Source: Thermogemmatispora tikiterensis
GTDB taxonomy: Bacteria > Chloroflexota > Ktedonobacteria > Ktedonobacterales > Ktedonobacteraceae
Length of the DNA: 64,000 nucleotides
NCBI RefSeq assembly: GCF_003268475.1
Contig: NZ_MCIF01000002.1
Span: forward strand, 4,408,692 to 4,472,691
Reading direction: 5' to 3'
Position 1 is the first letter of the stretch, and every line of letters starts with the position of its first letter. The notes below the pieces were generated by a model. The model was not told the origin of the DNA and did no database searches. It saw nothing but the letters and a program-made list of their open reading frames with translations. The translations under genes and the position numbers were made by a program. This document shows, piece by piece, positions 36,918 to 48,386 of the stretch.

Positions 36918-37409
36918 ATGCAGCAGCAAGATCGCCCATTCCCGGCGACAGGGGTCGCCGACAGCCCGGCGTTTGGCCCCTTCACGCTCTTACTTGCGTT
37001 AGCGCTTATCTGCATCTTGATCTCGGCATGTGGGCAGCCGCCGCGGAGTCCAACATCGTCGCTTGCTTGTGGTACTGTCACGAGTACGCAGGCCTTGAGC
37101 AAGAACGCCTCAGAAACCGGGCAGGCCATGCGTGCCGGGAGCTGTTTCCTGCATGCCTACCAGCAATGCCAGGCGGCGACCCTGGTCTACGTCGACCAGG
37201 ATAGACTGCTCCGGCAGGATCAGCAGCGGACCATGCGGACCCTGACCGTTGAGGCTGCCAGCTGCCGGGTCTCAGAGACTCTTCAGAAGGTCTCCAGCTC
37301 CACGACCTCTCTCTGTGACAGGGTGGAAGGTCTACGTGGGGCCTTGCGCCTGGTTTCCTGTGGGGTTGACGGTACCTTCTCCTTGATCCTGGACGCCACT
37401 ATTCAATGA
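36918..37409 (+). CDS. Small cysteine-rich lipoprotein of unknown function
   Basis: A 163-residue putative lipoprotein. The hydrophobic stretch FTLLLALALICILISAC ends in a lipobox (I-S-A-C); ATG 36918 has a perfect AAAGGAGGTG site. The mature part has six further cysteines (in LACG, GSCF, QQCQ, ASCR, SLCD, VSCG), suggesting up to three disulfides. I do not recognise the family. It sits alone between the exporter operon and the helicase gene. Confidence 0.68.
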   Translation: MQQQDRPFPATGVADSPAFGPFTLLLALALICILISACGQPPRSPTSSLACGTVTSTQALSKNASETGQAMRAGSCFLHAYQQCQAATLVYVDQDRLLRQDQQRTMRTLTVEAASCRVSETLQKVSSSTTSLCDRVEGLRGALRLVSCGVDGTFSLILDATIQ

Positions 37410-37702
37410 CGTTTCCCGCCCTCAAGGCAGGGCTTCCTCTGTCAACCAGTCACCTGGCCCGTTGTGGTCTTGCCGCGAGGAGGAGCGAGGAGTCGGTCTC
37501 TGTCCAGAGGCGTTGCGCCTCCTCTGAGAGGGGCCGGCCCTGACCTGATCTGATGGCTCACGCTACGGTCTCAGGCTCTCGCGAGTATATTGATAGTGGC
37601 TTGCATGGTGGTCAGGGCCAGGATCAAGCACCGGCTTGCAGCCAGGGGAGCAAGGGGTGAGGCGGAGGCCAGGGCCAGAAGTCACAGGGGTTCTGGCTAT
37701 GC
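37410..37702. other. Intergenic stretch before the helicase promoter, no gene seen
   Basis: A small GCCCT-CAAGGC-AGGGC stem (37420-37435) just after the lipoprotein stop may end that transcript. Nothing else could be supported. Confidence 0.4.
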
Positions 37703-37731
37703 TTGTACCGCCGGGCAGAATGCGCTACAAT
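37703..37731 (+). promoter_or_regulatory. Promoter of the UvrD/PcrA helicase gene
   Basis: TTGTAC (37703-37708), 17-bp spacer, TACAAT (37726-37731), about 137 bp before the ATG. Confidence 0.7.
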
Positions 37732-37867
37732 AAAAGCCCGATGCGCTGATATTCACTGGGCCGGGCGGGTGCCAGTCGTGGCGCTCGTGAAGTGTGGCCA
37801 AGGCGCTCACAATCCGTGCCCGTCGATCACGGCAAACTCATCTGCACGACAGAGCTGGACCATACTG

Positions 37868-40231
37868 ATGCCTGAGCATACAGACCTGGAACAGGAGCTA
37901 TTGGCCGGCCTCAACGGACCGCAGCGGGAGGCCGTCACTACTACCGAGGGGCCGCTGCTGATCCTGGCGGGTCCCGGCAGCGGCAAGACGCGCGTCATCA
38001 CCCATCGCATCGCCTATCTGGTGCGCTGCCGTGGCGTGCGGCCCTGGCATATTCTGGCCGTGACCTTTACCAATAAGGCCGCGCGCGAGATGCAGGAGCG
38101 TCTGGAAAAGCTGGTGGGTCTGAACGAGGCCCGCGAGATGTATATTGGCACCTTCCACGCTATCTGCGCCCGTGTGCTGCGCGCCGAGGCGGATCTACTG
38201 GCCCCGCTCGGCCTGACGCGCTCCTTTGTCATCCTCGATACTGATGACCAGGCCGCCCTCATCAAGCAGGCCCTGCGCGACCTCGATCTCGATGAGAAGC
38301 AGTATCGCGTCTCGCTGATCCATGCCTTGATCTCGCGCGCCAAGAACGCTATGCTCTCCCCGTACCAGATGGCCGAGCAGGCTCGCCGCTATACCGAAGA
38401 GGTCGCTGCGCGGGTCTATCGTCGCTATCAGCAGCTGCTGCGCGCCAACAATAGCGTCGATTTCGATGATCTGCTGATGCTCACCGAGCAGCTCTGGCGT
38501 ACAGAATCCGAGGTCCTGGAGCGTTACCAACAGCGCTGGCAGTATATCCATGTCGACGAGTTCCAGGACTGCAATGTGCCGCAGTATAAGCTGATCCGCC
38601 TGCTGGGGCGGGGCAGCTACGAGCGGCCCGGCGGCAGCGGCAATGTCTGCGTGGTTGGCGATGACGACCAGATGATCTATAGCTGGCGCGGCGCCAGTGC
38701 CGAAAACGTCCAGGCCTTCGAGCGCGATTTCCCCGAGGCCCGTATCATCCTGCTTGAGCAAAACTATCGCTCGACGCAGCACATTCTCGATGCCGCTCAG
38801 TGCGTCGTCCGGCGCAACACGGCCCGCAAGGAGAAGCGCCTGTGGACCGCTCTCGGCCAGGGTGAGAAGTTGATCTACCATGAGGCTTATAACGACGAGG
38901 CCGAGGGGCTATACGTGGCCGATGAGATTCTGAAGCTGCTGGCGCGCGGCGAGGTGGCTCATCGCGGCGAGATTGCCGTGATGTATCGTACCAATGCCCA
39001 GTCACGTGCTCTCGAAGAGCAATTCTTGCGGGCCAATATTCCTTATAAAGTCATCGGTAGCCGCAAGTTCTACGAGCGCAAAGAAGTCAAGGACATGCTG
39101 GCCTACCTGCGCCTGCTGCTCAATCCCCACGACGACCTGAGCCTGCAGCGCATCATCAATGTCCCCAACCGGAAGATCGGTCCGAAGTCGCTGGGCGAGC
39201 TGCAGCGCTGGGCGCGCGAGGAGCAGCATTCGCTCTACGATGCCCTGCAGCGCAGCGAGGAGCATCCCACTCTGGGGCGCGCCGCCAAAAACGCCCTCCA
39301 GCAGTTTGCTCAGCTCCTGGAAGAGCTACGCGCCTCGGTGGCCGAGCTGCGCCTGCCAGAGCTGCTGGACCGTGTAGCGGAGCGCACGGGCTATGGTCCC
39401 GAGCTGCGTGCCTCTCCCGAGGGGGAGGAGCGCTGGAGTAACATCCTGGAACTGCGTCGCGTGGCTGAGGATTACGCTGAGATTGAAACTTCGCTGGCCC
39501 TGGAGCTGTTTCTAGAGAATGTGGCTCTGGTCGGCGGGGCCGACGTGGCTCAGACAGGCGAAGAGGGCACCCTCCTCCACGAAGAGGATCAGGATGCCGT
39601 GACGCTGATTACCTTGCATGCGGCCAAGGGTCTGGAGTTTCCGGTGGTCTTCATTGTAGGTCTCGACGAGGGCATTCTCCCACATGGGCGCTCCATCGAT
39701 GCGCCCGAGCAGCTGGAGGAAGAGCGTCGCCTGGCCTATGTCGGTTTCACGCGCGCTATGCGTCGTCTCTATCTGGTGCGCGCCCGCCGCCGCTCGTATT
39801 TCGGCGATGTGGTCTATACGGAGCCGTCGCGCTTTCTGGCGGATATCCCTCCCGATCTCTTTGCCTCCAGTCCCGGCTCTGGGTCGCTGCGCCAGTCTTC
39901 AACCTGGGAGCGGGGAGGCCGCTACGAGAGCTATGATCACGACCACGAAGACTATGGCTCTCGCCGGGTCTATGGCGGCGCTGCTTCCCGCCCGCGCCGC
40001 TCCGTGCCTGCCGACACGACCTTCGCCCCGTCATCCGCCGACGTCTCGTCGACACCAGCAGCCCCGCGCTTCCAGCCCGGCGATCGCGTGCTGCACCATC
40101 TCTTTGGTCAGGGCATTGTGCTCAAGAGTGAGCTGGAAAGCGGCTCTGAGTTTGTCGAGGTGCAGTTTCAGGGGAAGCATGGCAAGAAGCGTCTGAGCCT
40201 GGATTATGCACGCCTGGAGCGCCTCCCCTGA
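37868..40231 (+). CDS. pcrA: UvrD/PcrA-type superfamily 1 DNA helicase
   Basis: A 787-residue 3'-5' DNA helicase for repair and replication restart. Motif I LAGPGSGKTRVITHRIAYL has K40; motif Ia is AVTFTNKAAREM; motif II reads VDEFQDCN (usually DEFQDTN); motif III is VVGDDDQMIYSWRGA; motif IV is EQNYRST; motif V is TLHAAKGLEFPVVFIVGLDE; motif VI is EERRLAYVGFTRAM. A disordered stretch (residues about 675-730) precedes a C-terminal Tudor-like module (FQPGDRVLHHLFGQGIV) as in PcrA, which binds RNA polymerase. ATG 37868 is preferred because the promoter lies upstream and the earlier frame is unrelated. Confidence 0.93.
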   Translation: MPEHTDLEQELLAGLNGPQREAVTTTEGPLLILAGPGSGKTRVITHRIAYLVRCRGVRPWHILAVTFTNKAAREMQERLEKLVGLNEAREMYIGTFHAICARVLRAEADLLAPLGLTRSFVILDTDDQAALIKQALRDLDLDEKQYRVSLIHALISRAKNAMLSPYQMAEQARRYTEEVAARVYRRYQQLLRANNSVDFDDLLMLTEQLWRTESEVLERYQQRWQYIHVDEFQDCNVPQYKLIRLLGRGSYERPGGSGNVCVVGDDDQMIYSWRGASAENVQAFERDFPEARIILLEQNYRSTQHILDAAQCVVRRNTARKEKRLWTALGQGEKLIYHEAYNDEAEGLYVADEILKLLARGEVAHRGEIAVMYRTNAQSRALEEQFLRANIPYKVIGSRKFYERKEVKDMLAYLRLLLNPHDDLSLQRIINVPNRKIGPKSLGELQRWAREEQHSLYDALQRSEEHPTLGRAAKNALQQFAQLLEELRASVAELRLPELLDRVAERTGYGPELRASPEGEERWSNILELRRVAEDYAEIETSLALELFLENVALVGGADVAQTGEEGTLLHEEDQDAVTLITLHAAKGLEFPVVFIVGLDEGILPHGRSIDAPEQLEEERRLAYVGFTRAMRRLYLVRARRRSYFGDVVYTEPSRFLADIPPDLFASSPGSGSLRQSSTWERGGRYESYDHDHEDYGSRRVYGGAASRPRRSVPADTTFAPSSADVSSTPAAPRFQPGDRVLHHLFGQGIVLKSELESGSEFVEVQFQGKHGKKRLSLDYARLERLP

Positions 40232-40293
40232 GCCGCTCCGCTCGCTCCGCGCCAGTCGGGGAACAGAGCGGCACTGGTCTTAGCGGCCCCTAT

Positions 40294-40632
40294 TCATTCC
40301 GCTGCTCTATCTATCACTACCGCTCCCAGGGAGCCGCAAAGCAGCAAAAGAATGAACCCCCAGAAGCAAGAAGGATCGGAGCCAGGGAAGGAATAACCAC
40401 CCAGATAGGCTACTCCTGCAAGGCCGAGCAGCTCAATCAACAGGCTCAAGAAAAACAGTGATCCTTTCGTCGATCGCCCATCATCGTCACTCTCCAGATC
40501 AGGAGGGGGAACATCATCCCAGTCAGCATGCCAGTTGTCGCCTTTCCATTCGTAGTAAGCAAGCAGCCAGATGTTGCATCTCAAATACCGCCTGCTTCCA
40601 AATATGGCTATTGTCTGGGTAAATAGAATCAT
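40294..40632 (-). CDS. Small hypothetical membrane protein
   Basis: A 112-residue open frame, convergent with the helicase gene. After a polar first half (an acidic patch DVPPPDLESDDDGR) come two hydrophobic helices (LFFLSLLIELLGLAGVAYL; WGFILLLLCGSLGAVVI). No ribosome site stands before ATG 40632, but an earlier-starting palindrome ATCTAT-C-ATAGAT (40631-40643) overlaps the start. The region is more AT-rich than its neighbours. I do not recognise it, and it may not be real. Confidence 0.4.
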   Translation of the reverse strand: MILFTQTIAIFGSRRYLRCNIWLLAYYEWKGDNWHADWDDVPPPDLESDDDGRSTKGSLFFLSLLIELLGLAGVAYLGGYSFPGSDPSCFWGFILLLLCGSLGAVVIDRAAE

Positions 40633-40705
40633 CTATCATAGATAAGCCTTTTTATTCTTATAGCTTTGTCAACAGATTGAGAAAGGACCCTGGTCGCAAA
40701 AACTG

Positions 40706-41434
40706 ATGGAGAAAAGGCGCTTCAAAGAGGAGAAAAGTGGCGAGCGAATAGCGTACCATATTACTATTCATGATATGCCCAGCAGCGAACGCCCGCGCGA
40801 GCGTCTGCTGTCCTACGGGCCGCAGGCTCTCTCGACTGCCGAGCTGTTAGCCATCGTGCTGCGCACTGGGACGAGGCGCAACAATGTTGTGGAGCTGGCG
40901 GCGAAACTCCTGGTGCTGTACGGTGGGCTTGGCGGCCTCATGGGGGCAGATCTGGCCAAGCTCTGCCGTGAGCATAGGCTGGGCGCTGCTAAGGCGGCCC
41001 AGCTCAAGGCGGCGCTGGAGCTGGGTCGACGTTTGCAGCTAGAGCAGCCGGAGGCTCGCTATCGCATCACCTCGCCGGCTGATGCGGCGCGCCTGGTCAT
41101 GATGGAGATGGCCTATCTGGAGCATGAGGAAATGTGGATTCTGCTGCTGGATACCAAGAATCAGGTGGTGGCCATCGAGAAGCGTTACAAAGGGACGGTC
41201 AACAGCTCGGTTCTGCGTGCAGCCGAAGTTTTTCGGCCTGCCATCCTGCGCAATTGTCCGAGTATTCTCATTTGCCACAATCACCCGAGTGGAGACCCGA
41301 CGCCTTCGCCGGAGGACATCGCCGTTACCGAGCAGCTGGTGGCCGCCGGGCACCTCCTTGATACCGAGCTAATCGATCATCTGGTGATTGGCAAGCAGCG
41401 CTATGTGAGCCTGAAGGAGCAGCTCCGTTGGTAG
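40706..41434 (+). CDS. radC: RadC/JAB-domain DNA-repair-associated protein
   Basis: A 242-residue RadC homologue. An N-terminal helix-hairpin-helix-like region (RERLLSYGPQALSTAELLAI and VLRTGT) is followed by the JAB/MPN domain: LLDTKNQVV, GTVNSSVLRAAEVFRPA and the metal motif HNHPSGDPTPSPED (near residues 190-203). Function in the family is uncertain; a role in DNA repair has been proposed, and a metallo-isopeptidase-like activity is implied by the JAMM residues. It ends 266 bp before the convergent lon gene. Confidence 0.93.
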   Translation: MEKRRFKEEKSGERIAYHITIHDMPSSERPRERLLSYGPQALSTAELLAIVLRTGTRRNNVVELAAKLLVLYGGLGGLMGADLAKLCREHRLGAAKAAQLKAALELGRRLQLEQPEARYRITSPADAARLVMMEMAYLEHEEMWILLLDTKNQVVAIEKRYKGTVNSSVLRAAEVFRPAILRNCPSILICHNHPSGDPTPSPEDIAVTEQLVAAGHLLDTELIDHLVIGKQRYVSLKEQLRW

Positions 41435-41547
41435 CGCTGACCAGCCAGGTGCGGGCGGGCGGCCTGCCGGCCAGGCCGACGCCCCTGGGAAGAGGGAGGG
41501 AAGCGAGCGACCTGGCAGAGGAGAGAAGCCCAGGCCGGGATTGGGGT

Positions 41548-41577
41548 GAGGCGAGGCGAGGCAAGGCGAGGCGAGGC
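41548..41577. repeat. Simple tandem repeat (GAGGC)6
   Basis: Six 5-bp units (five GAGGC, one AAGGC) downstream of radC. Confidence 0.8.
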
Positions 41578-41599
41578 AAGAAGGAAGGAGAAGACAGAG

Positions 41600-41681
41600 C
41601 GGCTGCGATGGGGAGTGTCCAGAAGGAGCCAGGGAAGGAAGACCTTCCTCCCCCAGTCCCATCGCAGCCGTCCCTGGCTCC
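41600..41681. terminator. Interlocked inverted repeats between radC and lon (pseudoknot-capable)
   Basis: Repeat A: CGGCTGCGATGGG (41600-41612) against CCCATCGCAGCCG (41658-41670). Repeat B: GGAGCCAGGGA (41625-41635) against TCCCTGGCTCC (41671-41681). A small hairpin GGAAGG-AAGA-CCTTCC (41633-41648) lies inside. The order A-B-A'-B' with A' and B' adjacent allows a pseudoknot. It ends 19 bp before the lon stop and separates convergent genes; a bidirectional terminator or RNA 3'-end structure is likely. Confidence 0.6.
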
Positions 41682-41699
41682 ATTTGACAGCGAAAACAC

Positions 41700-44543
<2,844 letters not shown>

Positions 44544-44587
44544 AAACCTTTCTCAGTCAGTAGTTCGTTCGGTTCATTCGCTAATAG

Positions 44588-45070
44588 CTACTTCTCCGTG
44601 GCACTCTGCCGAACCTGGACGCGCTGAGGCTCGCTGCGGGTCGCGGGCAGCTTGGGCAACGTGACCCAGAGAAAGCCGTTTTCGTAGCGTGCCGTCACTG
44701 CCTCGCGATCGATGGGCGAGGGAATGAAGACCTCAACGCGAAAAGGTCCATAGCGGATCTGCGCCTCCTGATAGTAGAGGTTCTCGCGGTCCTCATTGTC
44801 ATCTCGCCGCTCGCCGCTGACTACCAGCGCGTCTTCGTAGAGTGTGACATTGATCTCATCCTCTGACATGCCTGCAAGCTCTATCTTCACGACGACCTGC
44901 TCCGCCGATTCGCGTATATCGGCGGGAGGACGCCAGACCTCCGAGTGTTGGAGGAGCGCCTGCTGACTCTGCCAGAGAACTTCCTGCAACAACTGACGAT
45001 AGTGGCGTTGCAGTTGTTGCCCCGACCCATCGATATAGCGATAGGTCACAGAGCGGTAGCGCATCCGCAT
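44588..45070 (-). CDS. Small heat-shock protein (Hsp20/alpha-crystallin family)
   Basis: A 160-residue sHSP. The alpha-crystallin domain covers about residues 48-145: PPADIRESAEQVVVKIELAG, DALVVSGERRD, FRVEVFIPSPIDREAV and GFLWVTLPK. It should hold unfolding proteins. ATG 45070 has GAGG 9 bases upstream. First gene of an operon with lon. No CIRCE element is seen upstream, unlike groES. Confidence 0.92.
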   Translation of the reverse strand: MRMRYRSVTYRYIDGSGQQLQRHYRQLLQEVLWQSQQALLQHSEVWRPPADIRESAEQVVVKIELAGMSEDEINVTLYEDALVVSGERRDDNEDRENLYYQEAQIRYGPFRVEVFIPSPIDREAVTARYENGFLWVTLPKLPATRSEPQRVQVRQSATEK

Positions 45071-45762
45071 ACTGGCTTACCTCGTTTCACTCTCCTCAAA
45101 CGGATCGTGAGGCGTGACCTACATGCAGCTTCCCTGCTCGTTTCGTTGATGACCGCTGGCCTGCTGAACGCTGTCGGGCTGTCGATCGATCTGGTCGATC
45201 GATCTGGCCGCCTGCCCTGGTCTGGCTCCCTCCATACCTGGCTGACTCCCGGTTTGCTTGAGTGCTCTCTCCCTGAGCTTGCGAGTCGCTGACGAGTCGA
45301 TAACTGGTCTGCTAGAAGGATAAAGCGAGCCACACGAACGAACGGTCGGCCACAGGCCGGCAGACAGGCACAACAGGCAAGCCAGGCAAACAGACAGACA
45401 AAACCACACCGCTCCGGCTGGGCTGGACCGGACTGGACTGGACTGGACCCTGACGGGTCTGGCTCAGTCTCGCCTGCCCTCCGGCCTGTTGCTTTGTCTT
45501 ACTGGCCTGCCCTCGTTCCAGAGCCGGAAGATCTGGCTTCCCGCTCAGACCCTGTCCTGCCCTGCCCTGCCCGCTCGCTTCCCCTTGCCTTCTCTCCTCC
45601 CCTGGTGTAGGGCGCTGCTGGCCGGGTCTTCCTTCCGCCCGGCCTCTGCTTCTTCTTTTTTTCTTTCCTGCAATCTGCTCTGCGGCGCTCTCTCAGGCGA
45701 GGTAGATGGAGTTGGGGGAGCGAAGACGTTCCGTCCAGCCCCGTGGATGCTACACGGGCTGA
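45071..45762. other. Intergenic stretch upstream of hsp20, tandem GGACT repeat, no gene seen
   Basis: GGACC-(GGACT)3-GGACC spans 45425-45449, and TCGATCGATCTGG is repeated near 45183-45207. No promoter pair could be assigned to hsp20, and open frames here have no ribosome site. Confidence 0.45.
45425..45449. repeat. Simple tandem repeat of GGACT/GGACC
   Basis: GGACC, three GGACT units and GGACC in tandem upstream of hsp20. Confidence 0.75.
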
Positions 45763-45969
45763 CTACAGCAGAGGAAGATCTTTTTCGCCGCTGGCCAGCG
45801 CCTTCTGACACTCCGGGCAGAGGTATTCGTATTCTGAATGGCTCTCTGAGAGGACGTCGCTCTGGATGATGCGCGCGTAGCGCAGACGTGTTGCCTTATT
45901 GCACCTGGAGCAGTTGACATATGTATCCGATATTGCAGTCCTTCTGGTCCCAAGGATGTCTTCCTGCAT
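45763..45969 (-). CDS. Small zinc-ribbon protein of unknown function
   Basis: A 68-residue open frame with C20-x2-C23 and C51-x2-C54 (VNCSRCNKATR and YLCPECQKA), spacing typical of a zinc ribbon. A TTG ten codons upstream is an alternative start. A promoter on the same strand (TTGCAA-17-CATAAT at 46205-46177) supports transcription, with a leader of about 200 nt. The family is not recognised; such small zinc ribbons often bind nucleic acid or partner proteins. Confidence 0.5.
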   Translation of the reverse strand: MQEDILGTRRTAISDTYVNCSRCNKATRLRYARIIQSDVLSESHSEYEYLCPECQKALASGEKDLPLL

Positions 45970-46140
45970 GACCGACACATGCCTTTCTTTCTGCTTCAAA
46001 GGTCACAATCACCCGGTAGCAGCGTGGGCCAGGGCTATGTGGCGCATAGCTGTCGGCTTGGCTCTGCGCTCTTGGCCTGACCCTCTCACGGGAGCGGAGT
46101 GTGTGCGTTGCGTATGGGCAGGCGTGCCTTCCCATCTGCA

Positions 46141-46175
46141 GGCCAGGGCCGCCCTGTTGGCCGCCTGGCCTTTTT
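46141..46175 (+). terminator. Terminator-like hairpin with T-run
   Basis: GGCCAGG (46141-46147) and CCTGGCC (46164-46170) followed by TTTTT (46171-46175) on the plus strand. It lies just left of the divergent promoters and, on the minus strand, within the leader of the zinc-ribbon gene. Confidence 0.5.
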
Positions 46176-46176
46176 G

Positions 46177-46205
46177 ATTATGGCATGCGGGCGCGAAAAT
46201 TGCAA
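46177..46205 (-). promoter_or_regulatory. Promoter towards the zinc-ribbon gene
   Basis: Minus strand: TTGCAA (46205-46200), 17-bp spacer, CATAAT (46182-46177). It stands back to back with the plus-strand promoter that begins at 46212. Confidence 0.55.
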
Positions 46206-46211
46206 GGTGGT

Positions 46212-46240
46212 TTGACGTCTTCATGGCGATATGCTACTAT
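46212..46240 (+). promoter_or_regulatory. Promoter of the 46373 gene
   Basis: TTGACG (46212-46217), 17-bp spacer, TACTAT (46235-46240), about 130 bp before ATG 46373. Confidence 0.7.
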
Positions 46241-46372
46241 GTCTCTTGGGCTTCATTTATTTTTCGTGCGTTTTCAAAAGGTTAGCGGGCAACTCAGCAG
46301 CTATCAGGCGCGTCTTTCCTGGTTGGTTAGCCGGGCGCGGCCAGCGCCCTGATATGAATAGAGGGCACTCCC

Positions 46373-46984
46373 ATGATCGCGCGAACACTCTCTCAATGGC
46401 TGGCTCGATTGTTTGCATGGTGGCCCGGAAGAAAGCGGCGCTCCCAGTCGGTGGAGGCGGAAGCGAGTGGGGCCTCCGGCGCTCATGCACTGGCGCCACG
46501 TCAACCTCCTCTGCCGGGCCTGCCCCCGTCTACTTCTCCGGCGACGCCCACCTCCACTTCTCCCGCGACGCCGGCCAGTGGTCTGGCTTCGCAAGCCGGC
46601 CCTGCTTCTCGCTACTCGTTCCTTCTGGAAAGCCACGATCTCTTCTTGCCGCCGAAGCTGACAGCTCCGCCTGGTGCCCCCGGTGGGTTGCCGTTCCTCG
46701 ATCGCAGCCCGCAAGGCTTCCCCGGTTCTCTGGCTGATCCCAACCGCTCTCTGAGCGAGCGTATCCGCTGGATGCGGGACAATGATCTCCTCTCGTCTGG
46801 CGAGGCCGCCGCGCAAGCGGAGGCAGGGGAGAGCGCGGCGGCCAGTGAGGCGAGCGACTCTTCGCCGGCGACCCTCCTCCAGCAGCGCCGTCTGGAGTTC
46901 CTGCGCTATCTGGTCAGGCGCGGCCTGGTTAATGAGGGCTTCGAGCAGGAGGATCTCCCAGAGCAGTATCGTCGTCTTCCCTGA
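46373..46984 (+). CDS. Hypothetical protein with Pro/Ser/Thr-rich linker
   Basis: 203 residues. The N-terminus is amphipathic and tryptophan-rich then basic (LARLFAWWPGRKRRSQ), perhaps a membrane-surface anchor. Residues about 45-75 are a Pro/Ser/Thr linker (PPSTSPATPTSTSPATPAS). The C-terminal about 75 residues look helical (NRSLSERIRWMRDNDLL; QQRRLEFLRYLVRRGLV). A near-consensus promoter and an AGAGGG site before the ATG support expression. No family is recognised. Confidence 0.55.
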   Translation: MIARTLSQWLARLFAWWPGRKRRSQSVEAEASGASGAHALAPRQPPLPGLPPSTSPATPTSTSPATPASGLASQAGPASRYSFLLESHDLFLPPKLTAPPGAPGGLPFLDRSPQGFPGSLADPNRSLSERIRWMRDNDLLSSGEAAAQAEAGESAAASEASDSSPATLLQQRRLEFLRYLVRRGLVNEGFEQEDLPEQYRRLP

Positions 46985-47572
46985 GCCGGATCTGCTCCCA
47001 CCTCTCTGCGCCAGGGGTAGCGCGATGACAGGAGGCGGCGGCCTGGCTCTCCCGCCCTGGCTCGACTCGGCTCGGCTCGGCTCGGCCAGGGTGCAGCCTG
47101 TCTGTCCACCTGCCTGCTTGCGCCTGGTCGATAGGGGCGGCGGAGAAAGCCGGTGGTCAGGAGGGGGGGAAGGCGGCTCTACATCAGGTCAAAGGGTAGA
47201 GGAGGAGGCTTCTCTTTCCCTCCAGCGCTGGTGGCGGTGGGTGGCGCTATCGATCACTCTGGTTCCATCCACATCCGCATTCAGGACTCCAGGGCAGTCA
47301 GCGACAGGCTGCTGCCTGCTCGGTGCTCGCTGATGCCAGGGGGAAGCGGAGGGCTGCCAACGCCGATGGATGGCAACGATCGGCGAGCGGGTGCCTGCGC
47401 TGAGCCTCTTCAGCCAGCGAGACGGGCCGTGAACGAGTAAACAGGATGGTGTGGCGATCGCTTTGTCAGCTCTCGGAGAGAGGAGGTCTGCATTCGAGGG
47501 TGGGCCTCGTTCCCTGCCTGGGTTGGCGGCCTGGCAAAGCGGTCGCGTGCTTTCTTGGGCTGAGCCTGGTCG
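46985..47572. other. Intergenic stretch between convergent hypothetical genes, no gene seen
   Basis: Contains a CTCGG/GGCTC simple repeat around 47060-47084 (TCGGCTCGGCTCGGCTCGG). No hairpin with a T-run, promoter or supported frame was found. Confidence 0.45.
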
Positions 47573-48031
47573 TCAGTCTTCGATGGCTGTCTCGCTGAGG
47601 CGCAGGACCAGGCGGCAGAAATGGAGCATTGCCGCGGCGAACTCCAGATAGGTCTCATCGCTGGGAGCGGCGTGAGGACCAGGTGAGGCGCGTCGGCGTA
47701 AGGCCCGGAGCACAACCATGACGTCTTCCTTCAAGGAGGCATCAAGATCCCCGCTCTGCATCAGGCGGATTACCTGGGCCACAATCGAGTCGACTTCACG
47801 GCGCATCAGACGGAGTTCTGTTAACCAGGCATCCTCGTCGGCGGGTGGGGGAGCATCGTCGCCCCATGGGGGGACCGGCAGGGTCTTGCTCTCCTCTTCG
47901 TCCTGTCTGGCATCGCTGTAGCTCGCACGTTGTTTGGCCTGGAGGTGAGTAGGGGAGTCTGCTGCTGCGCCTTCGAGTGTGACCCCCAGCTCACGCAGTA
48001 GCTCGGCTAGTTCTTGTTCCCAGCCAGCCAT
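47573..48031 (-). CDS. Hypothetical protein with N-terminal LGVTLE motif
   Basis: 152 residues starting at ATG 48031 behind a perfect AAGGAGGT. The first 20 residues (GWEQELAELLRELGVTLE) form a predicted amphipathic helix ending in LGVTLE; a polar, Pro/Asp-rich linker follows (about 25-68), then a helical C-terminal domain (TELRLMRREVDSIVAQVIRL; LEFAAAMLHFCRLVLRL). The start closely resembles that of the protein at 50753-51202. No family is recognised. Confidence 0.7.
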   Translation of the reverse strand: MAGWEQELAELLRELGVTLEGAAADSPTHLQAKQRASYSDARQDEEESKTLPVPPWGDDAPPPADEDAWLTELRLMRREVDSIVAQVIRLMQSGDLDASLKEDVMVVLRALRRRASPGPHAAPSDETYLEFAAAMLHFCRLVLRLSETAIED

Positions 48032-48341
48032 GTGATACCTCCTTCTGAAATAACCGCCAGGACGTCCTTGACACATCCAAAGTGTAGCACAGTGTACCAT
48101 CCCTGTAAATGGGTCGAATGGGCTGAGACACTCGCGTGCCGTGCCTGGGAGGAGCGTGCTTCTTCGCGCTGGTTACCTGGCTGCGCCGGCCCGGCTGGCA
48201 GGATGCTCCTCCTCCTGCCCGGCCATTGTTATGACGACGCGCTGGCTGGGACGGTAGAACAGGGCAATTGCCGATGGGACGGCTGGGCTGGTGAAGACGA
48301 CGGCTGCCTGCTCTTCTCTACAGAAGGAGAGGGGAGCGGGT

Positions 48342-48377
48342 CGGCGCCGGGTTCCCCCGGGGTAGAACCCGGCGCCG
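48342..48377 (-). terminator. Perfect 12-bp GC hairpin after the prenyltransferase gene
   Basis: CGGCGCCGGGTT (48342-48353), 12-base loop, AACCCGGCGCCG (48366-48377), beginning 10 bases after the stop of the minus-strand prenyltransferase gene. No T-run follows. The remaining gap 48032-48341 shows no gene. Confidence 0.6.
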
Positions 48378-48386
48378 CGGGTCGGC

